Below are positions 1 to 14,383 of a stretch of DNA of 64,000 nt, piece by piece. This DNA is from Warburgia ugandensis (lineage: Eukaryota; Streptophyta; Magnoliopsida; Canellales; Canellaceae), in contig CP141127.1 of the NCBI GenBank assembly GCA_035236585.1, positions 75,745,495-75,809,494 on the forward strand, in the 5' to 3' direction. The position numbers and the translations under genes were made by a program. The first letter of the stretch is position 1. Every line of letters begins with the position of its first letter. A model generated the notes under the pieces. The model searched no databases. It saw only the letters and a list, made by a program, of their open reading frames with translations, and was not told the DNA's origin.

Positions 1-1577
1 TGTCATATTGATCAATGGGCGTGACATTTTCCTGAGCAATAAATTCATCTCTTTTTCTAACAAGTTTCGATACTATTTCAACCTTTTTAGGACCAAATTG
101 CTCAATTATGTTACTATTATGAATAATGGTAGCTGCCTTTGTTTGTTCCATGTCTGTAAATGAAGAATTAATCTCATCTCCCACATCCATATCATCAAGA
201 TATCCATTTGGTGGAATGGGACATTCCTCTTTATTAATGGTCTGTAGCATTTGAGACATCATGTCCTTCAATTTAGTCATGGAATTTGTATTCTCTTTTA
301 ATTGGGCTTTAATTTGAGCAATTTTCTTCTCCTGGAATTGCATGACTAGATGAAAATTATCCTCCACCTTCCTCTTATGTGGAGGAAGGTAAGTCCAGGA
401 ACAAGTGGTCCTTATTTTTGGTAATAAGGTTGGTGTCGAGCCTTCTGTGAAGCACTGTATTTATTTGTGACAGTAGAATGATTACTCCAGTTGGAACTAT
501 ATGTCTCGAAAAGGGAAAAATGTTGCTCATAAGAATGTGTCAATTCATCATCAATGGGACATTCCTGAGTGAGGTGTGTATTACTTTCACAAATATCACA
601 CACCTGTTCAACTTTCTTAGAGAGACATTTTTCCATTTCCATGGCCTCAACTGTTCTATCTACATATGCTATTTTCATATCATCTTTTGTAGTTGTAGCA
701 TATATTTCTCCCCTAGAGGATGTGGTGGTGGACTGAGGCTTGTTTGAGAAACCTACTTTTTCTAAATCAGCCCAAGTTTGTGCACTCTCTGCCAACCATT
801 CCAAATACTCTTGCGCCTCTTTAGGTTGTTTTTTTAAGAAATTACCATTGCACATCATTTCAACAAACTGACGCATATCAGATTTAAGTCCTTCATAAAA
901 GAAGCTAATTATATGCCAAAGTTCGCATCCATGATGTGGACAAGTTAACAATAATTCCTTAAATCTTTCCCAGCATTGATAGAAAGTTTCATTATTCATC
1001 TGGGTAAAATTCATTATATTTCGATGGAGAGCATTTGTCTTATGTCGAGGAAAGAACTTATTCAAGAACTTCCTAGTCATTTCTTCCCATGATTGTATGG
1101 AACCTGGTGGCAGTGAATGAAGCCATATCTTAGCTTTTTCTTTTAAGGAAAAAGAAAATAGTTTAAGAAAATAGTTTGAGCCTTACCATATCTAAGTCGA
1201 TGTTTTGTGTATGTTGAGTCATGCATACTTCATCGAATTCTTTTAAATGCATGTAAAGACTCTCACTATACAACCCATAGAATTTGGGAAGTAAATGAAT
1301 TACTCCCACCTTTAAGTCAATTATACCAGCATTTGGAGGTAAAAATATACATGAAAGTGTGCTGGTATAATTAGGCTGTAAATAATCTCTTAGTGTCTTC
1401 CCACAAGAATTTTGGTTATTCTCGTGTGTTTTATGTTGGTCCTTTCTCCTATTTCCATGTGGTTGAGAATGATTCCTCCATTGACGCATTTCATCATGAA
1501 ATAGAGGTGGAGGATCATCAGCATTAAAGAGAGGATTGTTTCTCCATGGGGAAATATTTTCTCTATTAATGCTAGGG
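1..1577 (-). pseudogene. Athila-like LTR retrotransposon gag (decayed, runs off the window)
   Basis: Gag-type capsid protein of a Ty3/gypsy element, broken by frameshifts. Reading on the minus strand, the N-terminal part (about 1577-1163) contains a stretch ending in IHLLPKFYGL and HLKEFDEVC, typical of plant Athila/Tat gag. The frame shifts near 1165 and continues as the retrotrans_gag core (1160-412) with WERFKELLLTCPHHG, an aspect strongly conserved in this group. A CCHC zinc knuckle, C-x2-C-x4-H-x4-C, is visible around CDICESNTHLTQEC. After a stop at 412 the reading continues in another frame to position 1 as a lysine/glutamate-rich coiled region. The match to the family is clear; the exact start is not. 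Protease and polymerase would lie left of the window. The broken frames mean it cannot make a full protein. Confidence 0.85.
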
Positions 1578-2773
1578 TGTAAATTTCTTTTGATCAGTGT
1601 TTAAATTATTCATTAGGTGCAACTGATCATGTCTTCTCTCTTTTTCTTTTCTTTTTTTCTTTTTTTTTAGAAGACTATCCTAAATGATACAACCTAAATG
1701 CCTAAAATGATGCATAATTAAGGACACAATCAAGCAATCCCTTAAGGCTAACAAGCATAAATATTTTGATTTTCTTGATTTTTTGTGGGGACAACGCTTT
1801 TAATTAGCCTAATCTAACGCTCCTACTCTCTTTAGGAGTTAACTACTGCTTACCAGTTAGGTTCTAATCAAAGTCAACCCTCGTGTAAGGAGGCATTTAG
1901 ACCTCAACAAACGTCGACAGGAGGTGGGGGAAGAGTGAGGCTCTATTAGACAACCCCCAATAACCACATTAATCAAAAGCAACCGGAGTGACAGTAATTC
2001 GTATCCTATTAAGAGGGTCCTACGAGCATGTGCTGACCCTATAGGTCTCTTCTAATTGATTTTAACTTAAAGTGTATGGTGGGGTTGCACGCTTGAGTGA
2101 TTATCCTAGGTGGGCCAAGGAGTGGTGATGAAATCCACCCTTGAACTTGTAGGGTTAGTGTGCCCTTACTAATTAATTTTCACACACCATAGCAATTCAA
2201 TCAACATATAATTCACCTTAAAGTGTTAGACGTGTCCTAAAATGCAATTAAAAACAAAAAACTAATGCAAAATCCTAAAATGCAACAATTATAACAGATG
2301 CTTTCTATATGCAATTAACTACTAAACAATGCAAGTTATTCTATATGCAAACCCTAATCTAGAAAATAAATGAGTGAGAAGACTTATAGTGAGGTTTCTG
2401 ATGAAGATCAAGTGTGGGCCAATTTATCCCACACTTGCCCTGTATTATTACAACCCTTTAAAATTGAAATAGAAAATGCAAATTACAAAGGGGCCTCACT
2501 ACAAGATTCACTCAAAAATAAAAACTCCTAATCTATGAAAGCAAGGAAAATCTATCTAAGTGATGATGCTCCACTCCAATTTCCTGAAAAAGAAAAATAA
2601 TGATTAGTACCAAGTTCAGGAAATAAAGTAGTTATGCAACTAAAAATGCCTAAAGATGCACCTAATAATTCCTAAAAGGCAATTCATAATTTTTTTATTT
2701 TTTGGATTTTTTGGATTTTTTTTCAAATTTTTTTGGATTTTTAATTAAATTTTATAAAAACTCCATTGCAAGT
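1578..2773 (-). other. Untranslated leader of the minus-strand Athila-like element
   Basis: This stretch lies between the gag start and the primer binding site and has no credible reading frame. It is AT-rich. Part of it (about 2140-2640) is recognisably similar to 25864-26480, which sits in the same position in a second minus-strand element, so it is the element's 5' leader and not host sequence. Confidence 0.65.
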
Positions 2774-2790
2774 CCCCGACAACAGCGCCA
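2774..2790 (-). promoter_or_regulatory. tRNA-Asp primer binding site
   Basis: The plus strand reads CCCCGACAACAGCGCCA, which matches the 3' end of plant tRNA-Asp(GTC), CCCCGGCAACGGCGCCA, with two G-to-A differences. The minus strand is therefore the complementary primer site for reverse transcription of the element. tRNA-Asp priming is known for Athila-type elements. It lies six bases from the LTR end at 2797. Confidence 0.85.
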
Positions 2791-3706
2791 AAATCTTGTT
2801 GATTGTTTAACCGCAAATACACGGGCTATTGTAGTGTAGCTTATGCAAGTACGAGTCGATCCCACGAGGACTTGATTTAAAATGATGGAGTTTTCAATAA
2901 AATTCAATTAATGAAAGAATCAAAACAAAGAATATAGCAAAATTCAAATAACAATAAAATAAAATAAAATCCATATTTATTTAATTGTTGCAATGTACAC
3001 AATTATTTATTCCAAAAACACAGAAAATGCAACAAAATAATCAGTCTTGGATAAGCCTGTCCTGGATTGCACTGTCCCTAGATAGTCAAAATGTGAATAA
3101 AACAAAACCAGAATAGCACATGGACACATATGTAATTAAAGTGAGGACACAGTTGGAATTAGTCTGGGGACACAGATGGAATTTCAGACAAAGGACCCAG
3201 ATGGAATTACATTGAGGATACATTGGGAATTTCTGAGATCTTCCAAGGGCAGATCTGTAATTTTCTAGGGTTCTGGTTTTAAATGAAAAACCAAGAAAAC
3301 ATGGAGTTTGAGGAGGAAGAGGAGAGAAGAAGAGAAGAAGAGAAGGAAGAGAAGGAAGAAAGGAGAACCGCTGGGAATGGAACCCAGTTTGAGTTTCCGG
3401 TCCTTGACCGTCCGATGAAGAGAAAAGAAGGAGATAGGCTGGCCGGAGGAGAAGAGGAGAGGGAAATAGAAGGAGAAGAAAAGGAGATGGGAGAAAACCA
3501 GAAGAGAAGATGGAGAAGAATGGAAATGCGGGAGGAAACCCGACTTGGGTTTCTGTCCCTTGGCCGTTCGACTCGGAGAAGAAGGGAAGAAAGTGGCCAG
3601 AGAAGAAGAGGAGAGGGAAAGGAAAAGAAAGAGGAGAGGAAGGAATCGGGAGAAAACCCGCTCTATCGCCGTCCAACTCTGAGAAGAGATGGGATGATTC
3701 GGCTGG

Positions 3707-3708
<2 letters not shown>

Positions 3709-3789
<81 letters not shown>
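3709..3789. repeat. (GA)n microsatellite
   Basis: About 40 uninterrupted GA dinucleotides inside the LTR 2797-4788. Long frames reading Ser-Leu or Arg-Glu repeats over it are artefacts of the repeat. Confidence 0.98.
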
Positions 3790-3793
<4 letters not shown>

Positions 3794-4165
3794 GCGACAG
3801 GTTGGACTGAGAAATGGGAAGAGAAAGGAGTGAGAGAGATAAACAGATGGGAAGAGAGAGGGCGCAGTGAGTTGGGGAGAAAAGCAGAAAGAGATAGAGG
3901 GGGAAAGAGAAAGAAAGGAGGAGGGAGATGTGGGAGCGAAGAGAGAGGGCCAGCCCAGCCTCCCAAAGGGAAAACCGTGGGAGCCTGATGAGAATGGAGA
4001 TTGGAGAGGAGAAGAATAAGGAGGGAGAAGAGAGGAGGAAAGTTGGAAAGGAGAGGGAGAAAGGTGGAGAGGAGAAGGAATAAGAGAAGTGGGAGATTCA
4101 GGCAGCCTAGCCTCCCAAAAGGGAAAAACCGTCCTCTTGGGGAGAGGAGAACTCAAGTATAAGAA

Positions 4166-4294
<129 letters not shown>

Positions 4295-4788
4295 GACAGA
4301 GAGAGAGACATGACAGAGAGGAATAAGAGGGAAAGAGAAAAGAGAGGCATGAGATATAGAGAGTGAAGAGAAATAGGGAGAAAAGAGAGGAGAGATAGAA
4401 GCAAGAGAAGAGAGAAGAGAGAGAGTGGGGTCCACTAGCTTCCTGGTCTTGCTAGAACTCTGGCTTCAGCTTTCTTCTGTCCTAGGACTCTTCAAATTCC
4501 ATCTTATTTCCCTGAAACTTCATCTGATATTCTTGATTTGATCTGGAGCGTCCACACCTAAGTCAATTAATTTGCAATGCACAGGACCCAATTAGAATCA
4601 TCTGAACCATTCATTATTCATCTAATTAGCTTTGATGATTATCTGACCTTTAATTTTGCAATTCAACGGTTGGATGGCCAATTAAAGCTAAAACAAAATA
4701 TTTTATGTAAAATCTTGAAATTAATGGCCTAGATGCTCTAATTGAGCACTAAATTAGGGGTATTTTGACCAAAATCGAACACTTAACA

Positions 4789-6655
<1,867 letters not shown>

Positions 6656-7204
6656 AATCTCTATAGATCTTTTTCAAGATATCCAATTTATATTTTTTCT
6701 TCAACTTAAACTATATATATGGCTATCATGTGCAATGAATATTTCGAGTTTAATTTTTCATGAAATACTTTTAAAAAAGGGTAAATTAGTAAACGAATTG
6801 TATACAAATTTATTAATAGGCTAAAATTTTAAAATATACTAAATATTCAAAAAATATGGCTTCTCGTCCTTGTAGAGGAACTTACCAAAAAAAAAAATTT
6901 AATAAAGAAAAGACTCTAAAAATATGCAAAAAAGACTTTGAATACATGAAAATTTAAATACGCTACCCCCAGACTTAAATTAAACATTTTTCTCAATGTT
7001 TTAAAATAAAATCTTGGACAAATAAAATAACTAAGTGGAGAGAGAAGGGTTAAAACGATGCCTATAATGCCCATACATACCTTCGGTTCCAAGACCTTTT
7101 CTGAACAACAAAGAAAGGCCGGGTTGGTGCATGGATATGTTGGCATGAACAATAATACAAAATATACAATGCAAAATGCTATACCATGACACTTAACTCA
7201 CTAA
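6656..7204. other. AT-rich stretch with no recognised feature
   Basis: No coding region, terminal repeat or known element signature was seen. It lies between two LTR-like copies and is probably decayed transposon sequence. Confidence 0.5.
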
Positions 7205-8995
7205 CTAATCAATCATTTTTGAATTTTTAGATTAAATATAAGTTATAGCTCCAATTAATCATCTAACCATTGATTCATAAAATTTAATGGCTAGATGATC
7301 ATCGGAGCTGATCAAATAAATAAATCATGATCAAGATTATTCTAGTTGAGTTTTATATGTTGCAGATTAACCAGATTGGGAAATGGATGACTTGGATCGA
7401 ATCAATGGGAGCATATCATCATCATGGATCAAATGAGTAAAAGTAAGGAGTAGTTTTATTAGAAATGGAAAGCCTTACATAATTGTTTTCCAATTTGAAA
7501 CAAACTTTTAGTAAGAGCCATGCTCTATTGGGACTGCTTAAAGAGGAAACTAAAATTGGATAGAAAATAAAAACTTAAGAAAGAGACGTGACTATGGGTG
7601 TTTGTGTGGGCTATATAAGAAAATAAGGTAAGGACCTTACTTGAAATAGATAGTAGCAACGTAGAGGCTAGCAAAGCTCCCCCATTGAAGGTTGATGAAT
7701 GAAGGAGGAGAACCCCATTCCTAGCCTCCTCTCGTTCCTAGTTCCCATCATTCTCTATTTGTTGCCGGCCTCTATCTTCCTTTTTCCCATTTCCACCACT
7801 TCACGCCCTTTTAACCTCTCTCACTCAACATTACCATTTTCTTGTCACCAGTCTTTCTCCCTTTTGGTTCCTCACCATGTTTAGCCCTTATGTTTCATCA
7901 CATTATCCCCCTAGTTTCTTCACTATTTTGTCCTTGTTTCAGTCCTAGTCGTTCACCATCTTCCCTTCCATTACCAGTTTTACTGTGTTTTTCTCCCCTT
8001 GTTTTCTCAGTTGTTCACTATTCCAACCACAACTGTTTCATTCTTCCCTATTTTTACCACCATGTTTCCAATATTGTTTCTCCTTCATCCTTCCCTATCT
8101 TCCTCTCCACTTCCTATTTATAGTCCCCATTTGTTTCCATTATTCACTATTTCTAGTTAGTCTAAAGCTTAAATTCTTCACAAATTTTCCACTAAACTTC
8201 CTTCCTTTTACAAATTTCCATTCATTCACCCAAAACCCAATTTGGGTTTCCCATCAAATCTTCTCCTTTCTCATCATTTTCTTCTCCCATGATTCATCTT
8301 CTTCCTTTGGTTAAAACCAGAAAAATAAACAAATTCTAGTTTTACCCTCTGTAGCCCTATTTTAATTCCACCTATATTCTTGTTGTCTTGTTCTCTATTT
8401 TGTTCTTTTCTTAAAAAGTACTAAACTATTCCTAATCAAATTCTATTAAATTAATGCTTATCTAAATCAAGGATTTAGCTTTAACCAACAGGGCTAATTT
8501 GATTCTCAATATATTTCACTTCAGAATTCAAATCAACTTCTAGATCTTCATCATAGTTCAATTCCTAGCTAATTCATTATCTTTGATTTTACATATGAAG
8601 TCGAAATACTCAATCTAAGCCATCCAAATCTCAAGTTAATCCATTGATCCAGATCATTATTTTTTGTAAAATTTACACAATCGAACCATTGAATAAGTAA
8701 TCAGAACATCAATGATGGATTAGTGAGATTTAATCGACTTGAATGTGATCAAATGTGGAGAATTTGGTTGAGATCAATTTAGGAAAGTTGAATTTAGTTT
8801 GTTATTTAATTTAATTCTTTTTCATTTACATGCAAAATTATGTACTTTTTAGTTAATCAATATATCTGAGTTTTTAATGCATTGTTAGTTAATTTTTATT
8901 AATTTAAATTTTGTTTAAACACCACTTTTTAACTCGAGTACCCCCATGGGATATACCCATACACAAACTATACTACAATAGCCCATGCACTTTGG
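7205..8995 (+). mobile_element. Athila-like LTR, 5'-truncated (plus strand)
   Basis: It aligns by eye with the LTRs at 10730 and 61633. Shared blocks include the AGCTCCAATTAATCATC and ATGGCTAGATGATCAT region (7235-7300), a TATA-like TATATAAG at 7612-7619, a pyrimidine-rich block, and the 3' signature CCCCATGGGATATACCC with ACTACAATAGCCC at about 8940-8990. The TGTTAAG start is missing, so roughly the first 75 bases are lost. Confidence 0.7.
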
Positions 8996-9079
8996 GAAAA
9001 CAAACAAAAGGAGTTTCTTAGAAAACTCCATTTCAAGATCCCACGATAATCAAAGTACATTCTCCACCCAAAGATATAT

Positions 9080-9110
9080 GGGGGGGGGGGGGCGCGGCGG
9101 CGGGCGAGAG
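9080..9110. repeat. G-run and GC-rich patch in AT-rich context
   Basis: Thirteen consecutive G (9080-9092) are followed by GCGGCGGCGGGCGAG-like sequence. It is compositionally unlike everything around it and lies at the junction between an LTR end and an inverted-orientation gag-protease relic. Confidence 0.8.
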
Positions 9111-9119
9111 GAATAGCAT

Positions 9120-10729
9120 GGTGGATTACCATGAATAGGAATATTTTGGGAACATTTTGATTTGATTGGTCCCAGCTGTCAAATTGGAAATATAGGATGC
9201 TAACATCAAATACCTAAAAAAATTTCTACTCTTTGATATCTTTTTTATGCTAGGGCTAAGCTCACTCTGCATCTCACTAAAAGGTTCTTCATCTTGAGGC
9301 AAAGAAATAATATGTTCTTTTATCATATGTTGTACACACTAGAGCTTGTCAATGTTCTATTAAAACATCAATAGAATCTCCTTCCTATTCTTTATAAGGA
9401 TCTATGACATGGGTAATAGGAAAGGGATCAGATGAACTGAAACTATCACAATGTGCACTTTCTAGGACAAATGATGAGTTCAAATCGGGTGAATTATCAA
9501 TAAATAGCTCAAATGGGAAATCAAGAATTGTAAGGGGTCCTAGTCGAGCCCTCCATTAAGAAGTGTCCATTAAGGATGCAATATCCAGTAAATCATTCAC
9601 TTCATCAATGGAACTATTTGTCTCAAAATTGAAACTGAATGATCCAAACATGCCTTAAGAGGATCATTGCTAGAGGATGATTGGGATCGTAAACACTTTA
9701 TCATATTGACTTCAAAAGGACTTTCATAGTGTGATTGTCCTGTATTAAAAACATTTAACTTGATGTCCATGTTCCTTAAGGACAACTACACGGCACCATC
9801 CCTATAATTAATTATTGCATTTGATGCAACCAAGAACAGTCATCCTAAGATGACTAGAATCTAACTAATAGGATTTACTACAGCCTACATATCTAGGACT
9901 AGAGGGTCTACAAGAAATAAAAATTTATCAACCTGAACTAGTACATCCTCAACTATGCCACAAGAAACTTTAACTAACCTATCTACCAATTGCAGTATGG
10001 TGGTAGTCTTTTTCCTCTTGCCTAAACCTAATTCTTTGTATACTAAATAATGTAATAGGTTAAAAATTGACCCCAAATCAAGGAGAGCCCTATCAATTGT
10101 GGGTTCCCCTATCACACATGATATAATGGGGCACCCTGAATCTATATACTTTAGTGGAGTTTTGTGTTGTATGATCAAAGTTGATAGTGTGTGCAGAGGT
10201 TTTTCAAAAATTTGGCATAAGAAGGTATATCCTTAATCGTATTAAGTAATGGAATATTTATATTAACTTATTTAAACATGTCCACTAGCTCATCAAAATT
10301 AGTATCCTTCCTAGCCATATTGAAATGTAGAGGAAATGGAACCTTTAGAAGATAATGATCTTTAGGACTAGGGTAAGTAGAACTAAAAGGTGGATGTTTC
10401 TTCTCTTTTTCCTTCCAATTCTTTATAGGGTGCTCATTTTCCATAACTTGCTTAGTTTCCTTAGTCAAACCAACATGATTATATATTATTTTACCACTCC
10501 TAAGGGTAATTATGAATTGGGCATGTTCATGAAATGTCTTCTTATTAGAAGTTCTGCCAATCTCATACTGGCCCTTTGGGTTGGGAACAAGCTAACTAAG
10601 AAATTTTCCCTTTTCCTTTCCCATTTTAGTAAGAGTAGTAGCAATTTGATCCATTTGGTACTCTAACTTTGCAATAGATTTCAAGTGCATTTGCATTGTT
10701 TGTTCGATATCATTTTGGAAATATGATAT
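9120..10729 (-). pseudogene. Athila-like gag C-terminus and aspartic protease (decayed)
   Basis: Reading on the minus strand: a gag tail with a TLRSGK-type motif near 10500; a segment with VPFPLHFNMARKDTNFDELV (10468-10268), which in this group precedes the protease; then the retropepsin-like domain (10178-9885). In the protease, ALLDLGSIFNLL stands for the usual DTGSS/DLGAS active-site loop, followed by YKELGLG and IVEDVLVQVDKF, all typical of plant Ty3/gypsy protease. A downstream piece (9785-9597) resembles the linker to reverse transcriptase. Several stops and frameshifts interrupt it. The element is cut at 10730 by a plus-strand LTR; its leader and LTR probably continue at 25864-26508 and beyond. 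Confidence 0.8.
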
Positions 10730-11770
10730 TGTTAAGGGTTTAATTTTGGCTAAAATTTCCCTAATTTAGTGTTCAATTAGATCATCTAACCATTCAAATT
10801 TGTAAAAATTAGCTTGATTTTGAATTTAGCTCCAATTGTCCATCGAAACCTTAATTTGTCAAAATCAACGATCAGATGATTATTAGAGCTTATGAGATGA
10901 TTAATGTACAGTTCAAATTATTCTAATTTGGTCTTTTATTTTGCAGATCAACCAAAAAATGCATGGATGGCTACGATCTAAAGTTAATGGTGCAGATCAT
11001 TCTAAAGAGGATTGGATGGGCCAAATCACTCATAAAGATGTATAGGATAGTTTCCTAGAAGATAATTGAGCTTAATTGGGAATCATGGACAAAATGGAAA
11101 TAACATGGAGAAGGCAACTTGCAATTATGGAGGAGTTTCCAAAGTATAAGGAGGGGACCCAAATTAACATTCCCTTACTCCCTCTTTCCCCACTTCTCTC
11201 TTTCCTATTCTTCCCACTCTACCTATTTCCTATTCACTTCTCTTTCCTATTACTCCCTCTTTCCCTCCTTATTTTTCTCTTTCCTTTCCCATTCCCATCT
11301 CACGCATAACTCTCCCTCTTATCATTCCCACTTTCCCATTCTCCTCTATTCTCCCTTCTATTCTTAACCCCCTTCTTTAAACCGTAACCACCCCCTACTT
11401 CCTCTTATCTTCACCACCTTCCTCTTCTCTCCTTTATTCTCACGTTCTCTTCTTCTCCTCTCTCCATTCTCTCCTCTCTTCTCCTATCTCTCACCAGCCC
11501 TCTCTCCCATGTTCTGCCCTTGGGGTTGGAACACGATGGAGGCAAACCCGTATCCCACCTTCCTCCTCATCTCTATCCCCTCAAGTCCTTCTTCTCTCAC
11601 CATCCCTCTCAGCCCAAATCCATTCTCCTCTTCAACCCACCTCTTCTCGGCTTCTCCTTCAACGCCCCAATCCACACCACATCCCTCCTTCCCAAAACTT
11701 CATCTCTCTCTCTTGGGTTTCACCTAGCCTACCCCTTCACCGCACTTGCACTATCTCCCCCTTCTCTTTG

Positions 11771-14383
11771 TGTAATGACTCCAATTATGTAATATTGAAA
11801 TTCCAAGTTAAGCAATGAAAAGATTAGTTTTTGAAGATAAGGGTATTTTAGTCATTTCACTATTTACCTTGACTGAACCTAGGAATTTGGTCCTAAAAAT
11901 GATTCCATTAGATTCTTCTCAGAAAAAGGAATCCAACAAGACCAAAATCACCCAAAACGGAGTTAAAATGAGCAAGTTATGGCCCTTTGAGGTTCAGGGG
12001 CAAAACTGTAATTTTTACAAAAACGGTTTTAGACTGCAAACACAGGGGCCCGTTTTGATACGGGCACCCTTTCATCTTCAACCTCTAGAGGGTTCTAGAA
12101 TGGTAGTGATTGGAGGAGAAATCACCGTCATTCTGGAGGTTTCTCCACCGCCATTCAAAGGCGGTGAGAGCCCCCTCGAGAACCCTCTCTTAGCTCTATA
12201 AATAGAGCTCTTGGGCGCCTCTAATGGCAGCCCAAAACGTTGAAGAAAACTAGTCGTGGAGCAGTGACCTAGAGGGAAAAACAAGGAGAAAAACCTAGCA
12301 ACGAGCCAGGTATGTCCGAGATCGGTCAAAACCCATCTCCCCCATAGTTCCAAGTTCAATTTCCCTAGGTTTTTTCATGAAAAATCATGCAAAATAGAGC
12401 CCTAAAGACTCACCAAGGACCCAGGGACGTTCCCTGGGTTACACTGGTTCGACAGGGTCGAACTAGGGTGTCCTGAGGATGCCCCGGTACCCCAACGAAC
12501 AAGACGATCCAATAGGAACGTCACACATCGTCCCACGTCGACCCCGGTTTGAAAAACCAAACGGACGCGCCCGCAAAAGGGATAGTCGGGCGGAAAACCC
12601 AGCGCCTCTGCAGACGCGCTCGCTGAGGTGCACGCTGTAGATGTGCAGTGCGCTAGCGCTGCGGGCTTTTTGTTCCTTAAGGAAGCCAGGGCGCACGACG
12701 CAGTCGCGCAGCGCCCTAGCATTCCGTTTTTTTCATTCTTAAGACTCTATGTACGTGCGACACTAAAATGCTTATAATTTGAGATCTAGAGCTCCGATTG
12801 AGGCGCCGCAAAAGGCGTTGTGTCTGTGTCGACGACGCGAACACATCTAAACTATAAAATCCCTGATCAAGGCCCAATCAAAGGTGAGCATGACCCTTAG
12901 AATAGGATGGTGGAGCGTGGCCACTAGAACTTTGGAAAACTGAGGATACCAAGGCCCAATTAGGACCTTAGGATACCCATAGGCATAAGGATGGACTCCT
13001 AATGCCTAAGTAATAAGACCAATTACTCTACAACCCATAAAACATAGGCCAAACTAACCTTGATTCCCTAAACCATGATCAAGAGCGTTTGAGGACAAAA
13101 GGGTTAGCGCAACCTAGTCAGGTAGGTGCTCTATCACTATTAGATTCTTTTAAAAGAACTATTATTGTTTTGAGAACATATGTTTTAAATATATGACTTG
13201 TTTAGCATAACTTAATTCAGCATGCATGATAAATGCTTTGTACATAGACATGTTTTGTAAAATGATTGCATATACATTATGCACATATATGTTTTGCAAA
13301 CAAGTGCATACATTGCATGATTTAAGTACTTACAAAGATTGCATGTCCTTGAGGGTTGCCAAAAGACGTATTTGAGTCTTTGAGGGCCAGGCAGTTGTGA
13401 GAGACCCAAAGAGGACAGGTTTTGAAAAGAGGTTTTAGCTTATTTGATCTTATGTGATTTGGGCTAGTAAGCCCATGGGTGCTATGCCGAGGGGTCTAGG
13501 TTGGCTACTCGGCCTCTACCACTATTAGGTGGATGGGTACCATGCCTAAAAAGAGGCAAGTCCCTACGTCGACTACATGTGGTACAGGGGGCTACTACTG
13601 GTGTCACGGCACTAGGTCGACATGTCATAGGCCCTGTGGAGGCTATGACCGAGTGTCCCCAGGTACCCGGAGACCACACGGCGAGGAGGTCGTGAGCATA
13701 GTGGACCCTATGGTTTGATGATTTATGTGCATTGCATATGGCATAATATGAGGTTGGTCGACCATACCATACTAGAGATCCATGAGTTGGATTCCATGAA
13801 GCATCTTATGCATATCATGATGTTATGATACATATGTATATAATACTTTCGATTTTTGAATTATATAATCCTTTAAGTCATTAGTATTTTAGTTTAACAA
13901 TGGATTTTAATATCGATGTTGCACTTGAGTATTCAAACATACACATGTTTTGAATGAGCATATGATTTTAAAAAATCTTATGCATTATAAAACTAGTAGT
14001 GATAGGCTCCTACTGAGTATAGTATATACTCACCCAATCCTCAACATTTTTCAGACACCAAGTAAATACTTAAGAGCAAGGAACGCTTGTGCTAGGAACC
14101 ATCCAGACTAAGTACAAGTAAGTAAAACCCCTACCTTATCTTTCAATGTTACTTGATTGTAGTTACTCTCTAATAGTTGGGGCTGTGACTAACACTTTCT
14201 TGGGAATAATATTGATTTAAACTTTGATATGGCTAAATAAATTGAGAATGTGTTTTGACACTCAGGGTTTTTATGAAAGGTTGTTTTCCAAATGAAAAAG
14301 ATTTTCATGCATTTCATATTTATAAAACAAGAGATCTTGCATATTTATCAAAATTGCATCATATAAAAACCCAGGTCGTGACA
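11771..14383 (+). mobile_element. Nested solo LTR of a chromovirus-like gypsy element
   Basis: 2613 bp, starting TGTAATGACTCC and ending CAGGTCGTGACA, flanked by perfect 5-bp duplications CTTTG at 11766-11770 and 14384-14388. The TGTAA start and GTCGTGACA end match the other long LTRs at 17126 and 20673 in type. It contains a TATA box TATAAATA at 12197-12204 and a CpG-rich block at about 12420-12840. No internal coding region is present, so it is a solo LTR left after LTR-LTR recombination. Open frames within it are not credible genes. Confidence 0.88.
12197..12204 (+). promoter_or_regulatory. TATA box of the nested solo LTR
   Basis: TATAAATA about 430 bases into the LTR, followed by a plausible transcription start region near 12225-12240. 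It is the likely retrotransposon promoter; activity is not known. Confidence 0.5.

Noticed and set aside
7699..8314. Overlapping frames rich in Ser, Pro, Leu and Phe
   Set aside because: They fall in the pyrimidine-rich part of an LTR, in several overlapping frames, with no conserved domain.
11815..13718. Several 60-128 codon frames, some GC-rich
   Set aside because: They lie within a solo LTR with clear target duplications; both strands are open because of base composition.
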